64,000 bases of DNA, taken from NCBI GenBank assembly GCA_965197455.1, contig OZ240208.1:2666001-2730000 (forward strand). The letters run 5' to 3'. The position numbers and the translations under genes are program-made. Position 1 is the stretch's first letter, and the number at the start of each line of letters is the position of its first letter. The stretch comes from JAGWBD01 sp965197455. Lineage in GTDB: Bacteria; Chloroflexota; Anaerolineae; Aggregatilineales; Phototrophicaceae. Shown one piece after another: positions 32,427-40,739 of this stretch. The notes under the pieces are model-generated. The model saw only the letters and a list, made by a program, of their open reading frames with translations, did not search any database and was not told where the DNA came from.

Positions 32427-33053
32427 ATGCAGGTTCCTGTGCTGGACCAGAGCGGCAACGAAGTACAGCAGATTGAACTGCCGGCGGACATCTTCGGCGT
32501 GGAGGTCAATGTCGGGCTGATGCACCAGGCCTTTGTGCGGCAACGGGCCAACCAGCGTCAGGGCAACCACAAGACCTTGACGCGCAGTGAAGTGCGCCTG
32601 ACCAAGTCCAAGTGGTACCGGCAGAAGGGTACCGGTCGCGCCCGTCACGGTGCCCGCAGCGCGCCCCTCTTTGTGGGCGGTGGCGTGGCCCATGGCCCGC
32701 GTCCGCGCAAGTACACCAGCGCCATGCCGCGCAAGATGCGCCGCGGCGCCATTCGCTCTGCGCTGAGCGCGCTGGCGCGTGATGGCCAGTTGATCTTCGT
32801 CGACCGCTTCCATGCGGAGCAACCGAAGACGCGCGTCATGCGCGAGATCATCAACGCCCTGGCGGGCGAGGGCAAGACCCTGGTGTTGCTGGCAGAGCGC
32901 AACGAAAACGTGCAGCGCGGCATCAGCAACCTGCCGCGGGTGCGCTGGTTGCGGGCGAATTACCTGAACATCCGCGACCTGCTGGGGCACGACAAGGTCA
33001 TCATCCCGCTGGACGCGCTGGACACCATCCAGCTCATCTGGGGCCAGGAGTAG
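32427..33053 (+). CDS. rplD: 50S ribosomal protein L4
   Basis: 208 residues; lines the exit tunnel. KMRRGAIRSALSALARDGQL and the loop KWYRQKGTGRARHGARSAPL are typical. In some bacteria L4 represses this operon by binding its own leader; I cannot see a defined L4 site here. 5 bp after rplC. Confidence 0.97.
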   Translation: MQVPVLDQSGNEVQQIELPADIFGVEVNVGLMHQAFVRQRANQRQGNHKTLTRSEVRLTKSKWYRQKGTGRARHGARSAPLFVGGGVAHGPRPRKYTSAMPRKMRRGAIRSALSALARDGQLIFVDRFHAEQPKTRVMREIINALAGEGKTLVLLAERNENVQRGISNLPRVRWLRANYLNIRDLLGHDKVIIPLDALDTIQLIWGQE

Positions 33054-33058
33054 CGAGC

Positions 33059-33355
33059 ATGCCCGAGCTGCACATTTACGACATCATCCGGCGCCCGGTC
33101 ATTACCGAGAAGGCGACGGCCCAGGCTGATGATCTGAACCAGTACGTCTTTGAGGTGGATCGCAAGGCCAACAAGATCCAGATCAAGGAAGCGGTCGAGG
33201 TCATCTTCGAGGTCAGCGTGACCAAGGTGCGCACCATGGTGCAGCCGGCGAAACGCGGTCGGCGCGGCCGGGACTGGACCCTGCGCACGAAGGAATGGAA
33301 GAAAGCCATCGTGACGCTGGCGCCCGGCGACGACATCGACCTGTTTAACGCATGA
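33059..33355 (+). CDS. rplW: 50S ribosomal protein L23
   Basis: 98 residues; forms the docking site for trigger factor and SRP at the tunnel exit. IYDIIRRPVITEKATAQADD and FEVSVTKVRTMVQPAKRGRR are family hallmarks. 5 bp after rplD. Confidence 0.97.
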   Translation: MPELHIYDIIRRPVITEKATAQADDLNQYVFEVDRKANKIQIKEAVEVIFEVSVTKVRTMVQPAKRGRRGRDWTLRTKEWKKAIVTLAPGDDIDLFNA

Positions 33356-33376
33356 GCGGCGGAGGCGAGGAATACA

Positions 33377-34213
33377 ATGCCGGTTAAGGTCTACAAACCC
33401 ACCTCGGCTGGTCGTCGGGGCATGACGGGCCACACCTTCGAGGAAATCACGAAGTCGCGCCCGGAACGTTCGCTGACGGAGCCGCTGCGGCGGCGTGGCG
33501 GGCGCAACAACACGGGCCGCATCACGGTGCGTCACCGGGGTGGCGGCCACAAGCGGCGCTACCGCATCATTGACTTCCGGCGCGACCGCACGGACACGCA
33601 GGCCGAGGTGCTCGCCATCGAGTACGACCCCAACCGCTCGGCGCGCATTGCGCTGGTGCAGTATGAGGACGGCGAGAAGCGCTACATCATTGCGCCGCTG
33701 GGCCTGCAGGTCGGCAACCGCGTGGGCAGTGGCAGCGACAACACCAACCTGCGGACGGGCGACGCCCTGCCGCTGGCCGACATTCCGCTGGGCACGATGA
33801 TTCACAACATCGAGCTGCAGCCGGGTCGTGGTGGACAGCTGGCGCGCGCGGCGGGCACTTCCGCCCAGCTGATGGCGCGTGAGGGCGACTGGGCGCAGGT
33901 GCGCCTGCCCAGTGGCGAGGTGCGGTTAATTCACCAGCGCTGCATGGCCACCATCGGCCAGGTCGGCAACACCGACCACGGCAACATCAAGATCGGCAAG
34001 GCGGGCCGCAATCGCTGGCTGGGCTGGCGCCCGACGGTGCGCGGCTCGGCCATGGACCCGGCCAGTCACCCGCATGGCGGTGGCGAGGGTCGCTCGCCGA
34101 TCGGTATGCCAGGGCCCAAGACGCCCTGGGGCAAGCCGGCGCTGGGCAAACGCACGCGTCGCAACAAGCGTACCAACCGCTACATCATCCGTCGGCGCGG
34201 TCGGCGGCGGTAG
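33377..34213 (+). CDS. rplB: 50S ribosomal protein L2
   Basis: 278 residues, subunit association and peptidyl-transferase support. RRGGRNNTGRITVRHRGGGH near the N-terminus and the conserved histidine region MDPASHPHGGGEGRSPIG near the C-terminus are intact. 21 bp after rplW. Confidence 0.98.
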   Translation: MPVKVYKPTSAGRRGMTGHTFEEITKSRPERSLTEPLRRRGGRNNTGRITVRHRGGGHKRRYRIIDFRRDRTDTQAEVLAIEYDPNRSARIALVQYEDGEKRYIIAPLGLQVGNRVGSGSDNTNLRTGDALPLADIPLGTMIHNIELQPGRGGQLARAAGTSAQLMAREGDWAQVRLPSGEVRLIHQRCMATIGQVGNTDHGNIKIGKAGRNRWLGWRPTVRGSAMDPASHPHGGGEGRSPIGMPGPKTPWGKPALGKRTRRNKRTNRYIIRRRGRRR

Positions 34214-34231
34214 CAAAAGGGAGAACAGCGC

Positions 34232-34510
34232 ATGTCGCGTTCACTGAAAAAAGGGCCCTTCGTCAGCCACAAGCTGATGCGCAAGATTGAGCGGCTCAAC
34301 CAGCAGAACCAGAAATCGGTGGTGCGCACCTGGAGCCGCGCCAGCACGATCTTCCCGCAGATGGTGGGGCACACCATCGCGGTGCATGACGGCCGGCGCC
34401 ACGTGCCCATTTACATCACCGAGAACATGGTCGGCCACAAGCTGGGCGAGTTCGCTCCCACCCGCACCTACCGCGGCCATCTGGTCGAGCGCAAGCGGAG
34501 GGTGGTCTAG
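34232..34510 (+). CDS. rpsS: 30S ribosomal protein S19
   Basis: 92 residues; 30S head, forms a complex with S13. MSRSLKKGPFVSHKLMRKIE and GHKLGEFAPTRTYRGH are diagnostic. 18 bp after rplB, with AGGGAGAA upstream. Confidence 0.98.
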   Translation: MSRSLKKGPFVSHKLMRKIERLNQQNQKSVVRTWSRASTIFPQMVGHTIAVHDGRRHVPIYITENMVGHKLGEFAPTRTYRGHLVERKRRVV

Positions 34511-34512
34511 TC

Positions 34513-34854
34513 ATGGACGTACGCGCATCCACCAAACATTTGCCCATTTCGGCGCGCAAGCTGCGTCTGGTCGTTGACCAGGTGCGCGGCATGGAGGCCG
34601 AGCAGGCGCTGACGATACTGAAGTTCATGCCCAAGAAGGGCGCGACCTACGTGCGCAAGTCGCTGGCTGCGGCGCTCGCCAATGCTGAAAACAACTTCGA
34701 CCTCGACCGGGGCTCGATGATCGTATCCACCATTTACGCCGACGAGGGCGTGACCCTGAAGCGTATGAAGGCCGGCGCGCGCGGCCGTTTCAAGCCGCGT
34801 CTGCGCCGCTACTCGCACCTCACGGTCATCCTGTCCGAGCGAGAGGAGAACTAG
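34513..34854 (+). CDS. rplV: 50S ribosomal protein L22
   Basis: 113 residues; its beta-hairpin reaches the tunnel wall. HLPISARKLRLVVDQVRG and KRMKAGARGRFKPRLRRYSH match the family. Only 2 bp separate it from rpsS and 1 bp from rpsC. Confidence 0.97.
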   Translation: MDVRASTKHLPISARKLRLVVDQVRGMEAEQALTILKFMPKKGATYVRKSLAAALANAENNFDLDRGSMIVSTIYADEGVTLKRMKAGARGRFKPRLRRYSHLTVILSEREEN

Positions 34855-34855
34855 C

Positions 34856-35551
34856 ATGGGTCGCAAGGTTCACCCCGTTGGCTTTCGGCTGAAGATCATC
34901 CGCGACTGGGATGCGCGCTGGTACGCCGAGCGGCAGCGCTATCGCGATCTGCTGCTGGAAGACTTCGCCATCCGCCGCCACATCGGCAATCAGGGTTCGC
35001 GCGCGGCAATCTCCCGCGTGGAGATTGAGCGTTACCCCAACCAGCTGCTGGTCAACATTCACACCGCGCGTCCCGGCATCGTCATCGGCCGCAAGGGCGA
35101 GGCGGTCAAGCAGTTGCGTGGCGCGCTGGAAAAACTGACGGACGGCAAGAAGGTCAAGGTCGAGGTCAGTGAGATCGACAAGCCGGATACCGACGCGAAG
35201 CTGGTGGCGGAGAACATTTCGGGCCAGCTGGAACGTCGCATCGGCCACAGCCGCGCCATCAAGCGCGCCATCGGCCAGGCCATGCGCCAGGGCGCGCAGG
35301 GTATTCGCATCGAGGTCAGCGGCCGCCTCGGCGGTTCGGACATGGCCCGGCGTGAATGGCAGACCGAGGGCCGCATCCCGCGCAACACCCTGCGCGCGGA
35401 CGTGGACTACGGCACGGCGGAAGCCCTGACGACCTTTGGCCGCATTGGTGTGAAGGTCTGGGTCTATAACGGCGAAGTGCTCGACTATGGTGAGAGCGGG
35501 CGCGCGCGTGCCGGCGCCGGCGGACCCGGCCAGGCAGGAGAAAAACGATAA
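34856..35551 (+). CDS. rpsC: 30S ribosomal protein S3
   Basis: 231 residues; KH-domain protein at the mRNA entry channel. GRKVHPVGFRLKIIRDWDAR, the KH core RPGIVIGRKGEAVKQL and the C-terminal RREWQTEGRIPRNTLRADVD are conserved. A glycine- and alanine-rich tail (GRARAGAGGPGQAGEKR) ends the protein. Confidence 0.98.
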   Translation: MGRKVHPVGFRLKIIRDWDARWYAERQRYRDLLLEDFAIRRHIGNQGSRAAISRVEIERYPNQLLVNIHTARPGIVIGRKGEAVKQLRGALEKLTDGKKVKVEVSEIDKPDTDAKLVAENISGQLERRIGHSRAIKRAIGQAMRQGAQGIRIEVSGRLGGSDMARREWQTEGRIPRNTLRADVDYGTAEALTTFGRIGVKVWVYNGEVLDYGESGRARAGAGGPGQAGEKR

Positions 35552-35553
35552 CG

Positions 35554-35988
35554 ATGTTGATGCCCAAGCGAGTCAAATGGCGCAAGCAGAGCCGCGGACG
35601 TATGCGCGGCAAGGCACAACGCGGCAACCGCGTCCAGTTCGGTGAGTATGGCCTGCAGGCCATCGAGCCGGTCTGGATGACCAGCCGCCAGATTGAAGCG
35701 GCGCGACGCACGATGGTGCGTTACGTGCGCAGGCGGGGCAAGGTGTGGATCCGCGTCTTCCCGGACAAGCCGGTGACGCAGAAGGCGGCCGAGACGCGCA
35801 TGGGCAAGGGCAAGGGCTCGGTCGAGAAGTGGGTCGCCGTGGTGCGGCCGGGACGTGTGCTCTTCGAGATGGGCGGCATTGACGAGGAAAACGCGCGCGA
35901 GGCCCTGCGCCTGGCTTCCTACAAGCTGCCCTGCAAGACCCGGATCGTCAAGCGCTTTGATCCGATTTCCGGTCAGGAGCTGGGTTAA
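35554..35988 (+). CDS. rplP: 50S ribosomal protein L16
   Basis: 144 residues; near the A site of the 50S. MLMPKRVKWRKQSRGRMRGK and RMGKGKGSVEKWVAVVRPGR are signatures. Its stop overlaps the rpmC ATG by 1 bp. Confidence 0.98.
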   Translation: MLMPKRVKWRKQSRGRMRGKAQRGNRVQFGEYGLQAIEPVWMTSRQIEAARRTMVRYVRRRGKVWIRVFPDKPVTQKAAETRMGKGKGSVEKWVAVVRPGRVLFEMGGIDEENAREALRLASYKLPCKTRIVKRFDPISGQELG

Positions 35989-36212
35989 TGTACATCAGTG
36001 AAATTCGCGACATGGAAACGGACGGCATCCTCAATATCATTGAGGACCTCAAGGCGACGCACTTTCGCCTGCGCCTCGAGATGGCGTCCGGCCAGCTGGC
36101 CAACCCCAACGTACTGGGCGAGACGAAGCGCGACATTGCCCGCTGCCTGACCGTGCTGCGCGAGCGCGAGCTGGCGGCTGAACTGGCTGGAGAGGAAAAC
36201 CGGGATGCCTGA
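35988..36212 (+). CDS. rpmC: 50S ribosomal protein L29
   Basis: 74 residues; two-helix protein close to the tunnel exit. EIRDMETDGILNIIEDLKAT, FRLRLEMASGQLANPNVLGE and TKRDIARCLTVLRERE fit the family. Overlaps rplP by 1 bp and rpsQ by 8 bp. Confidence 0.95.
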   Translation: MYISEIRDMETDGILNIIEDLKATHFRLRLEMASGQLANPNVLGETKRDIARCLTVLRERELAAELAGEENRDA

Positions 36213-36504
36213 CAATCGCAGGAGACTGACCGGGCGGGTCGTCAGCGACAAGATGGACAAGACCGTCGTGGTCGCCGTCGATCTGCGCCGGCGCCATCCC
36301 GTCTACGGCAAGGTCGTGCGCACCACCAAAAAGTTTTACGCGCATGACGAGAGCAACGCAATTACCACGGGCACGCTGGTGCGCGTCGTCGAAAGCCGGC
36401 CGCTGAGCAAGCTGAAGCGCTGGGTGGTGGACGAGGTGCTGGATAACGTGGAGCAGCCGCAGCCGCAGCCGCAGGAGCAGGAGCAGGAGGCGAGCGGCTC
36501 ATGA
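36205..36504 (+). CDS. rpsQ: 30S ribosomal protein S17
   Basis: 99 residues, longer than the usual ~85 because of a low-complexity C-terminal tail (EQPQPQPQEQEQEASGS). The core RLTGRVVSDKMDKTVVVAVD and KFYAHDESNAITTGTLVRVV is normal. Overlaps rpmC by 8 bp and rplN by 4 bp. Confidence 0.96.
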   Translation: MPDNRRRLTGRVVSDKMDKTVVVAVDLRRRHPVYGKVVRTTKKFYAHDESNAITTGTLVRVVESRPLSKLKRWVVDEVLDNVEQPQPQPQEQEQEASGS

Positions 36505-36872
36505 TCCAGACTGAATCGCGCCTGAAGGTCGCTGACAACAGCGGCGCGCGCGAACTGCTGGTGATCCGTGTGCTGGGCGGTTCGCGCAAGCGCTACGGTC
36601 GCGTTGGCGACGTGGTGGTGGCGACTGTGAAAGTGGCCACCAGCGACGGCAACGTGAAGAAGAGCGAGGTGGTGCGCGCGGTCATTGTGCGCACGGCCAG
36701 GGAATTTGGTCGCAGCGACGGTTCCACCATCCGCTTTGATGACAACGCGGCGGTGGTGCTGGCGGAAGATTTGACCAACCCCCGGGGTACGCGCGTCTTT
36801 GGCCCGGTGGCCAGGGAATTGCGCGACAAGGGCTACATGAAGATCGTGTCGCTCGCGCCGGAAACACTCTAG
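36501..36872 (+). CDS. rplN: 50S ribosomal protein L14
   Basis: 123 residues. MIQTESRLKVADNSGARELL and the C-terminal GPVARELRDKGYMKIVSLAP are diagnostic. Begins with an ATGA overlap with rpsQ. Confidence 0.98.
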   Translation: MIQTESRLKVADNSGARELLVIRVLGGSRKRYGRVGDVVVATVKVATSDGNVKKSEVVRAVIVRTAREFGRSDGSTIRFDDNAAVVLAEDLTNPRGTRVFGPVARELRDKGYMKIVSLAPETL

Positions 36873-36895
36873 GCGCGACGGGCTGAGAGGCTGAA

Positions 36896-37222
36896 ATGCA
36901 GCGAATCAGGACAGGCGATCAGGTCGAGGTGATCGCAGGCAGGGACCTGGGGGAGCGCGGTAGCGTGATCTCGGTCTACCTCAAGAAGAAGCGGGTGGTG
37001 GTTGAGGGTATCAACATCCTCAAAAAGCACCAGAAGGCGCAGCAGGCGGGCCGGCAGCAGGTGCAGGCCCAGATCCTCGAATTCGAGGGTCCCATCCACG
37101 TCTCGAACGTGATGCTGGTCTGCCCGGAATGCAACGAGCGCACGCGCGTCGGCAGCCGCATCCGCGAGTCGGACAGCTTCAAGACGCGCTACTGCAAGAA
37201 ATGCGACGCAGATTTCGATTGA
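36896..37222 (+). CDS. rplX: 50S ribosomal protein L24
   Basis: 108 residues; early assembly initiator of the 50S. The KOW motif is TGDQVEVIAGRDLGERGSV. The C-terminal half carries a zinc-ribbon-like CPEC ... CKKC pair, as in many bacterial L24 proteins. Confidence 0.96.
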   Translation: MQRIRTGDQVEVIAGRDLGERGSVISVYLKKKRVVVEGINILKKHQKAQQAGRQQVQAQILEFEGPIHVSNVMLVCPECNERTRVGSRIRESDSFKTRYCKKCDADFD

Positions 37223-37236
37223 CCGGAGCGTAAACG

Positions 37237-37797
37237 ATGACCGCGATACCAGTAATGCAGGAACGCTACCGGGCCGATGCCGTGCCGCAGCTCGTCGACG
37301 AGTTTGGCTACGGCAACCGCATGGAAGTGCCCGTCATCCAGAAAGTCGTGCTCAACGTTGGCGTCGGCGAGGCGATGGACAACCCGAAGGCGCTGGACAG
37401 CGTGATGGAAGATATCCGCACCATCACCGGACAGCAGCCGGTGGTCACGAAGGCGCGCAAGAGCATCGCCAACTTCAAGCTGCGCGAGGGCCGCGCCATC
37501 GGCGTCAAGGTGACGCTGCGCGGCGGGCGCATGTGGGCCTTTCTGGATCGCTTCATCAACATCGCGCTGCCCCGCGTGCGGGACTTTCGCGGCGTTTCGC
37601 CGGATACCTTTGATGGTCGTGGCAACTACACCGTCGGTCTGCGCGAACAGCTGATCTTCCCGGAAATTCATTACGACCGCATTGACAAGGTGCGCGGGCT
37701 GGAGATCACGATTGTGACCTCGGCGCGCACGGATGAGGAGGGCCGGCGCCTGCTGCGTCTGCTGGGCATGCCTTTCCAGGAAAACCAGGGAGCCTGA
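37237..37797 (+). CDS. rplE: 50S ribosomal protein L5
   Basis: 186 residues; binds 5S rRNA. VPVIQKVVLNVGVGEAMDNP, VVTKARKSIANFKLREGRAI and FPEIHYDRIDKVRGLEITIV are family motifs. 14 bp after rplX, 2 bp before rpsN. Confidence 0.98.
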   Translation: MTAIPVMQERYRADAVPQLVDEFGYGNRMEVPVIQKVVLNVGVGEAMDNPKALDSVMEDIRTITGQQPVVTKARKSIANFKLREGRAIGVKVTLRGGRMWAFLDRFINIALPRVRDFRGVSPDTFDGRGNYTVGLREQLIFPEIHYDRIDKVRGLEITIVTSARTDEEGRRLLRLLGMPFQENQGA

Positions 37798-37799
37798 CG

Positions 37800-38006
37800 A
37801 TGGCGAAGAAATCGATGACCGCCAGGGAAAAGAAGCGCAAGTATGCGGTGCGCGTGCGCAACCGCTGCCAGTTCGTGGACCCCAATTCGGGCAAGACCTG
37901 CGGTCGCCCGCGCGGCTACATCCGGCGCTACGGCCTGTGCCGCATTCACTTCCGCGAGCTTGCGCTGCAGGGGCAAATCCCCGGCGTCGTTAAGTCGAGC
38001 TGGTAG
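37800..38006 (+). CDS. rpsN: 30S ribosomal protein S14, zinc-type with altered ligands
   Basis: 68 residues, type Z-like S14 of the 30S head. The usual C-x2-C-x12-C-x2-C zinc knuckle is changed: C23 is followed by a 10-residue loop (QFVDPNSGKT) to C34, then C47, and the fourth ligand position is His50 (GLCRIHFREL). The body GRPRGYIRRYGL and the end GQIPGVVKSSW are typical. A CCCH site can still bind zinc, so this is probably a functional variant and not a C-minus form. 2 bp after rplE. Confidence 0.95.
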   Translation: MAKKSMTAREKKRKYAVRVRNRCQFVDPNSGKTCGRPRGYIRRYGLCRIHFRELALQGQIPGVVKSSW

Positions 38007-38017
38007 GAGCTGCAGCC

Positions 38018-38422
38018 ATGATGACAGACCCGATTGCAGATATGCTGACGCGCATTCGCAATGCGCTGATGATTGGCAAGCCGGACGTGCGCATCCCGTC
38101 CTCGAAGGTCAAGGTTGAGATCGCGCGCATCCTGAAGGCCGAAGGCTACATTGATGACTTCAGCGTAAGCGATGAAAAACCGGCGAAGATGATCACCATC
38201 CAGCTGAAGTACTTCGGCTCGCGGCGCGAACGACGCTCGGTGATTTCCACGCTGCAACGCGTGAGCAAGCCCGGCCGCCGCGTCTACCGCGGCACGCGTG
38301 ACCTGCCGCGGGTGATGAGCGGCATCGGTATCGCAATTATGACGACTCCCCTGGGAGTCATGACGGATCAGCAGGCACGGCGCCAGCGGGTTGGTGGCGA
38401 AGTGCTCTGCTACGTCTGGTAA
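38018..38422 (+). CDS. rpsH: 30S ribosomal protein S8
   Basis: 134 residues; binds the 16S central domain and, in many bacteria, the spc operon mRNA for feedback control. TDPIADMLTRIRNALMIGKP and TTPLGVMTDQQARRQRVGGE are diagnostic. Confidence 0.98.
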   Translation: MMTDPIADMLTRIRNALMIGKPDVRIPSSKVKVEIARILKAEGYIDDFSVSDEKPAKMITIQLKYFGSRRERRSVISTLQRVSKPGRRVYRGTRDLPRVMSGIGIAIMTTPLGVMTDQQARRQRVGGEVLCYVW

Positions 38423-38433
38423 GGAGGAGCAGG

Positions 38434-38985
38434 ATGTCACGCATCGGCAGACAGCCTGTTCAGCTGCCCGACAAGGTCAGCGCGACCATCGACGGGCAGA
38501 TGGTTATGGTGAAGGGGCCGAAGGGCGAGCTGGAGCATGAGGTTCACCCGGCCATCACGGTGCAACAGGAGAATGGCGTGCTGCTGGTGACGCGGCCGAG
38601 CGACCATCGCAAGCACCGGTCGCTGCATGGCCTGACGCGGGCGCTGGTCGCCAACATGGTGACGGGCGTCGAGCAGGGCTATCGCAAGACGCTGATGACA
38701 GTGGGCGTGGGCTACAGCGCCGAGCTGCGCGGCGCGACGCTGGTGATGCGCCTCGGCTTTTCGCACGAGGTGGTGATGGAGCCGCCGCAGGGCATCACGT
38801 TTACCGTCGAGCGCGCGCCAGGCAACCGCTACCTCATTCATGTGGATGGCATAGACAAGCAGCTGGTGGGTCAGGTGGCGGCCAATGTGCGCAGCAAGCG
38901 TCCGCCGGAGCCCTACAAGGGCAAGGGCGTGCGTTATCACGATGAGACAGTTCGCCTCAAGGCCGGCAAGGCCGGCAAGGTCTAG
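38434..38985 (+). CDS. rplF: 50S ribosomal protein L6
   Basis: 183 residues, two homologous RNA-binding halves. SRIGRQPVQLPDKVSATIDG and RSKRPPEPYKGKGVRYHDE are signatures. GGAGGAG precedes the ATG. Confidence 0.98.
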   Translation: MSRIGRQPVQLPDKVSATIDGQMVMVKGPKGELEHEVHPAITVQQENGVLLVTRPSDHRKHRSLHGLTRALVANMVTGVEQGYRKTLMTVGVGYSAELRGATLVMRLGFSHEVVMEPPQGITFTVERAPGNRYLIHVDGIDKQLVGQVAANVRSKRPPEPYKGKGVRYHDETVRLKAGKAGKV

Positions 38986-38994
38986 GACGAATCA

Positions 38995-39363
38995 ATGGAT
39001 GCCAACAAGAAAAAGCACAAGGCACGGCAGCGGCGTCACCGTCGAGTGCGCGCGCGCGTTCAGGGTAGCGGCGAGCGGCCACGGCTCTGCGTCTATCGCA
39101 GCCTGACCAATATATACGTCCAGTTGATTGATGACGTAAGTGGTCACACGGTGACCTCCGCCTCCACCATCGACCGTGAGCTGCGCCTGCAGGTTGATGG
39201 CAAGAGTCCGATCGAGGCAGCGCGTCTGGTCGGCCAGACCGTCGGCGAACGCGCGCAACAGGCCGGCGTGAAGCAGGTGGTCTTCGACCGCGGCGGCTAC
39301 CGTTATCATGGCCGCGTCGCCGCTCTGGCGGAAGGCGCGCGCGCCGCGGGGCTGGACTTTTAG
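38995..39363 (+). CDS. rplR: 50S ribosomal protein L18
   Basis: 122 residues, 5S rRNA binding with L5. RRHRRVRARVQGSGERPRLC and VVFDRGGYRYHGRVAALAEG are family hallmarks. Confidence 0.97.
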   Translation: MDANKKKHKARQRRHRRVRARVQGSGERPRLCVYRSLTNIYVQLIDDVSGHTVTSASTIDRELRLQVDGKSPIEAARLVGQTVGERAQQAGVKQVVFDRGGYRYHGRVAALAEGARAAGLDF

Positions 39364-39387
39364 ACGACCAGGTTTCGGGAGCAGAAC

Positions 39388-39948
39388 ATGGCAGACAGAC
39401 GACGGGACCGGCGCAGTTCGCGCCGCGATGACGACCGCGAGGAACTTGACGAGCGCGTCGTCGATATCAAGCGCGTTGCCAAGGTGATCAGCGGCGGGCG
39501 CCGCTTCGCCTTCCGCACCGTGGTCATCGTGGGCGACAACCGCGGCCGCGTGGGCGTGGGCGTCGGCAAGGCGCGCGGTGTGCCGGACAGCATCCGCAAG
39601 GGGTCCGAGCGGGCGCGGCGCAACATGGAACGCGTGTCGCTCAACGGGCCGACCATTCCGCACCAGATTACCGGGCGGCATGGCGGCGCGAAGGTGCTGC
39701 TCAAGCCGGCATCGCCCGGCACGGGCGTCATCGCCGGCGGCGGTGTGCGCGCTGTGCTGGAGGCAGCCGGCGTACGCGACATCCTGACCAAGAGCCAGGG
39801 CAGCGCGAACCTGCTCAATGTGACCATGGCAACCGTGGAGGCGCTGCAGTCGCTGCGCACCCCGCAGCAGGTGGCGGCCATGCGCGGCGTGCCGGCGGCC
39901 AGGCTGATGCCCTTCGGCAAGCACGAAGAGGCCGGGGAAGGGCGCTGA
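39388..39948 (+). CDS. rpsE: 30S ribosomal protein S5
   Basis: 186 residues; decoding fidelity and mRNA helicase region. The dsRBD-like RVAKVISGGRRFAFRTVVIV and GVGVGKARGVPDSIRKGSER are typical. An arginine- and acid-rich N-terminus (MADRRRDRRSSRRDDDREEL) is added. Overlaps rpmD by 1 bp. Confidence 0.98.
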   Translation: MADRRRDRRSSRRDDDREELDERVVDIKRVAKVISGGRRFAFRTVVIVGDNRGRVGVGVGKARGVPDSIRKGSERARRNMERVSLNGPTIPHQITGRHGGAKVLLKPASPGTGVIAGGGVRAVLEAAGVRDILTKSQGSANLLNVTMATVEALQSLRTPQQVAAMRGVPAARLMPFGKHEEAGEGR

Positions 39949-40148
39949 TGGCTGCCAGACTACGCATTACCCTGGTGCGCAGCTACATCCGCCGCGCCCC
40001 CAACCAGAGAGCAACGGCGCATGCGCTGGGCCTGCGCAAAATGAACGCCAGCGTCGTGCATAACGATACGCCGGCCATCCGTGGCATGATCTACACGATC
40101 AGGCACCTGGTGGCGGTGGAAGAGGTGAACGAGCATGAGACTGCATGA
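39948..40148 (+). CDS. rpmD: 50S ribosomal protein L30
   Basis: 66 residues. LRITLVRSYIRRAPNQRATA, then LGLRKMNASVVHNDTPAIRG, then IRHLVAVEEV is the standard short L30. Overlaps rpsE by 1 bp and rplO by 14 bp, indicating tight translational coupling. Confidence 0.96.
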   Translation: MAARLRITLVRSYIRRAPNQRATAHALGLRKMNASVVHNDTPAIRGMIYTIRHLVAVEEVNEHETA

Positions 40149-40686
40149 TCTGAAACCGGACGTCGGCTCGCGCAAAAAGCGACGCCGCGCGGGCCGGGGC
40201 ATCTCCGCCGGCCGCGGCAAGACTGCCGGCCGCGGCCACAAGGGCCAGGGCGCCCGTGCCGGTGGCGGCAAGGGCCCCTACTTCGAGGGCGGCCAGCTGC
40301 CTTTGGTACGCCGTCTGCCCTTCAAGCGCGGCTTCACCAACATCTTTCGCATCGAGTATGAGGAAGTGAATGTTGGCCTGCTGAACGAGCATGATGGCGT
40401 TGAAGATGGCGCGCTGGTGACACCCGCCAGCCTGGCACAACTGGGCATCATCCGTGATGCTGCCGAACCGGTCGTCATTCTGGGCGACGGCGAGCTGACG
40501 AAGAAACTGCAGGTCAGCGCGCACCGCTTCACGAAGAACGCCCTGCAGAAAATCAGCGACGCCGGCGGGTCGACCCGCGTAATTGAGCTGAAGATCAAGG
40601 GCGCGCGCGCCACGGTGAAGCTGCTGAAGAAGGAAGAAGTGGCCAAAATCATGGCCGCGGGCGACGGCGACGACACTCAGGGCTGA
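40135..40686 (+). CDS. rplO: 50S ribosomal protein L15
   Basis: 183 residues. MRLHDLKPDVGSRKKRRRAG and GRGKTAGRGHKGQGARAGGG near the N-terminus are diagnostic; the C-terminal extension is slightly longer than usual (ends KIMAAGDGDDTQG). Overlaps rpmD. Confidence 0.97.
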   Translation: MRLHDLKPDVGSRKKRRRAGRGISAGRGKTAGRGHKGQGARAGGGKGPYFEGGQLPLVRRLPFKRGFTNIFRIEYEEVNVGLLNEHDGVEDGALVTPASLAQLGIIRDAAEPVVILGDGELTKKLQVSAHRFTKNALQKISDAGGSTRVIELKIKGARATVKLLKKEEVAKIMAAGDGDDTQG

Positions 40687-40739
40687 CGCTCTCTCGCTCT
40701 CTCCGCGGACATATTTGTCAGCTGGCGTTGAGGATTGCA

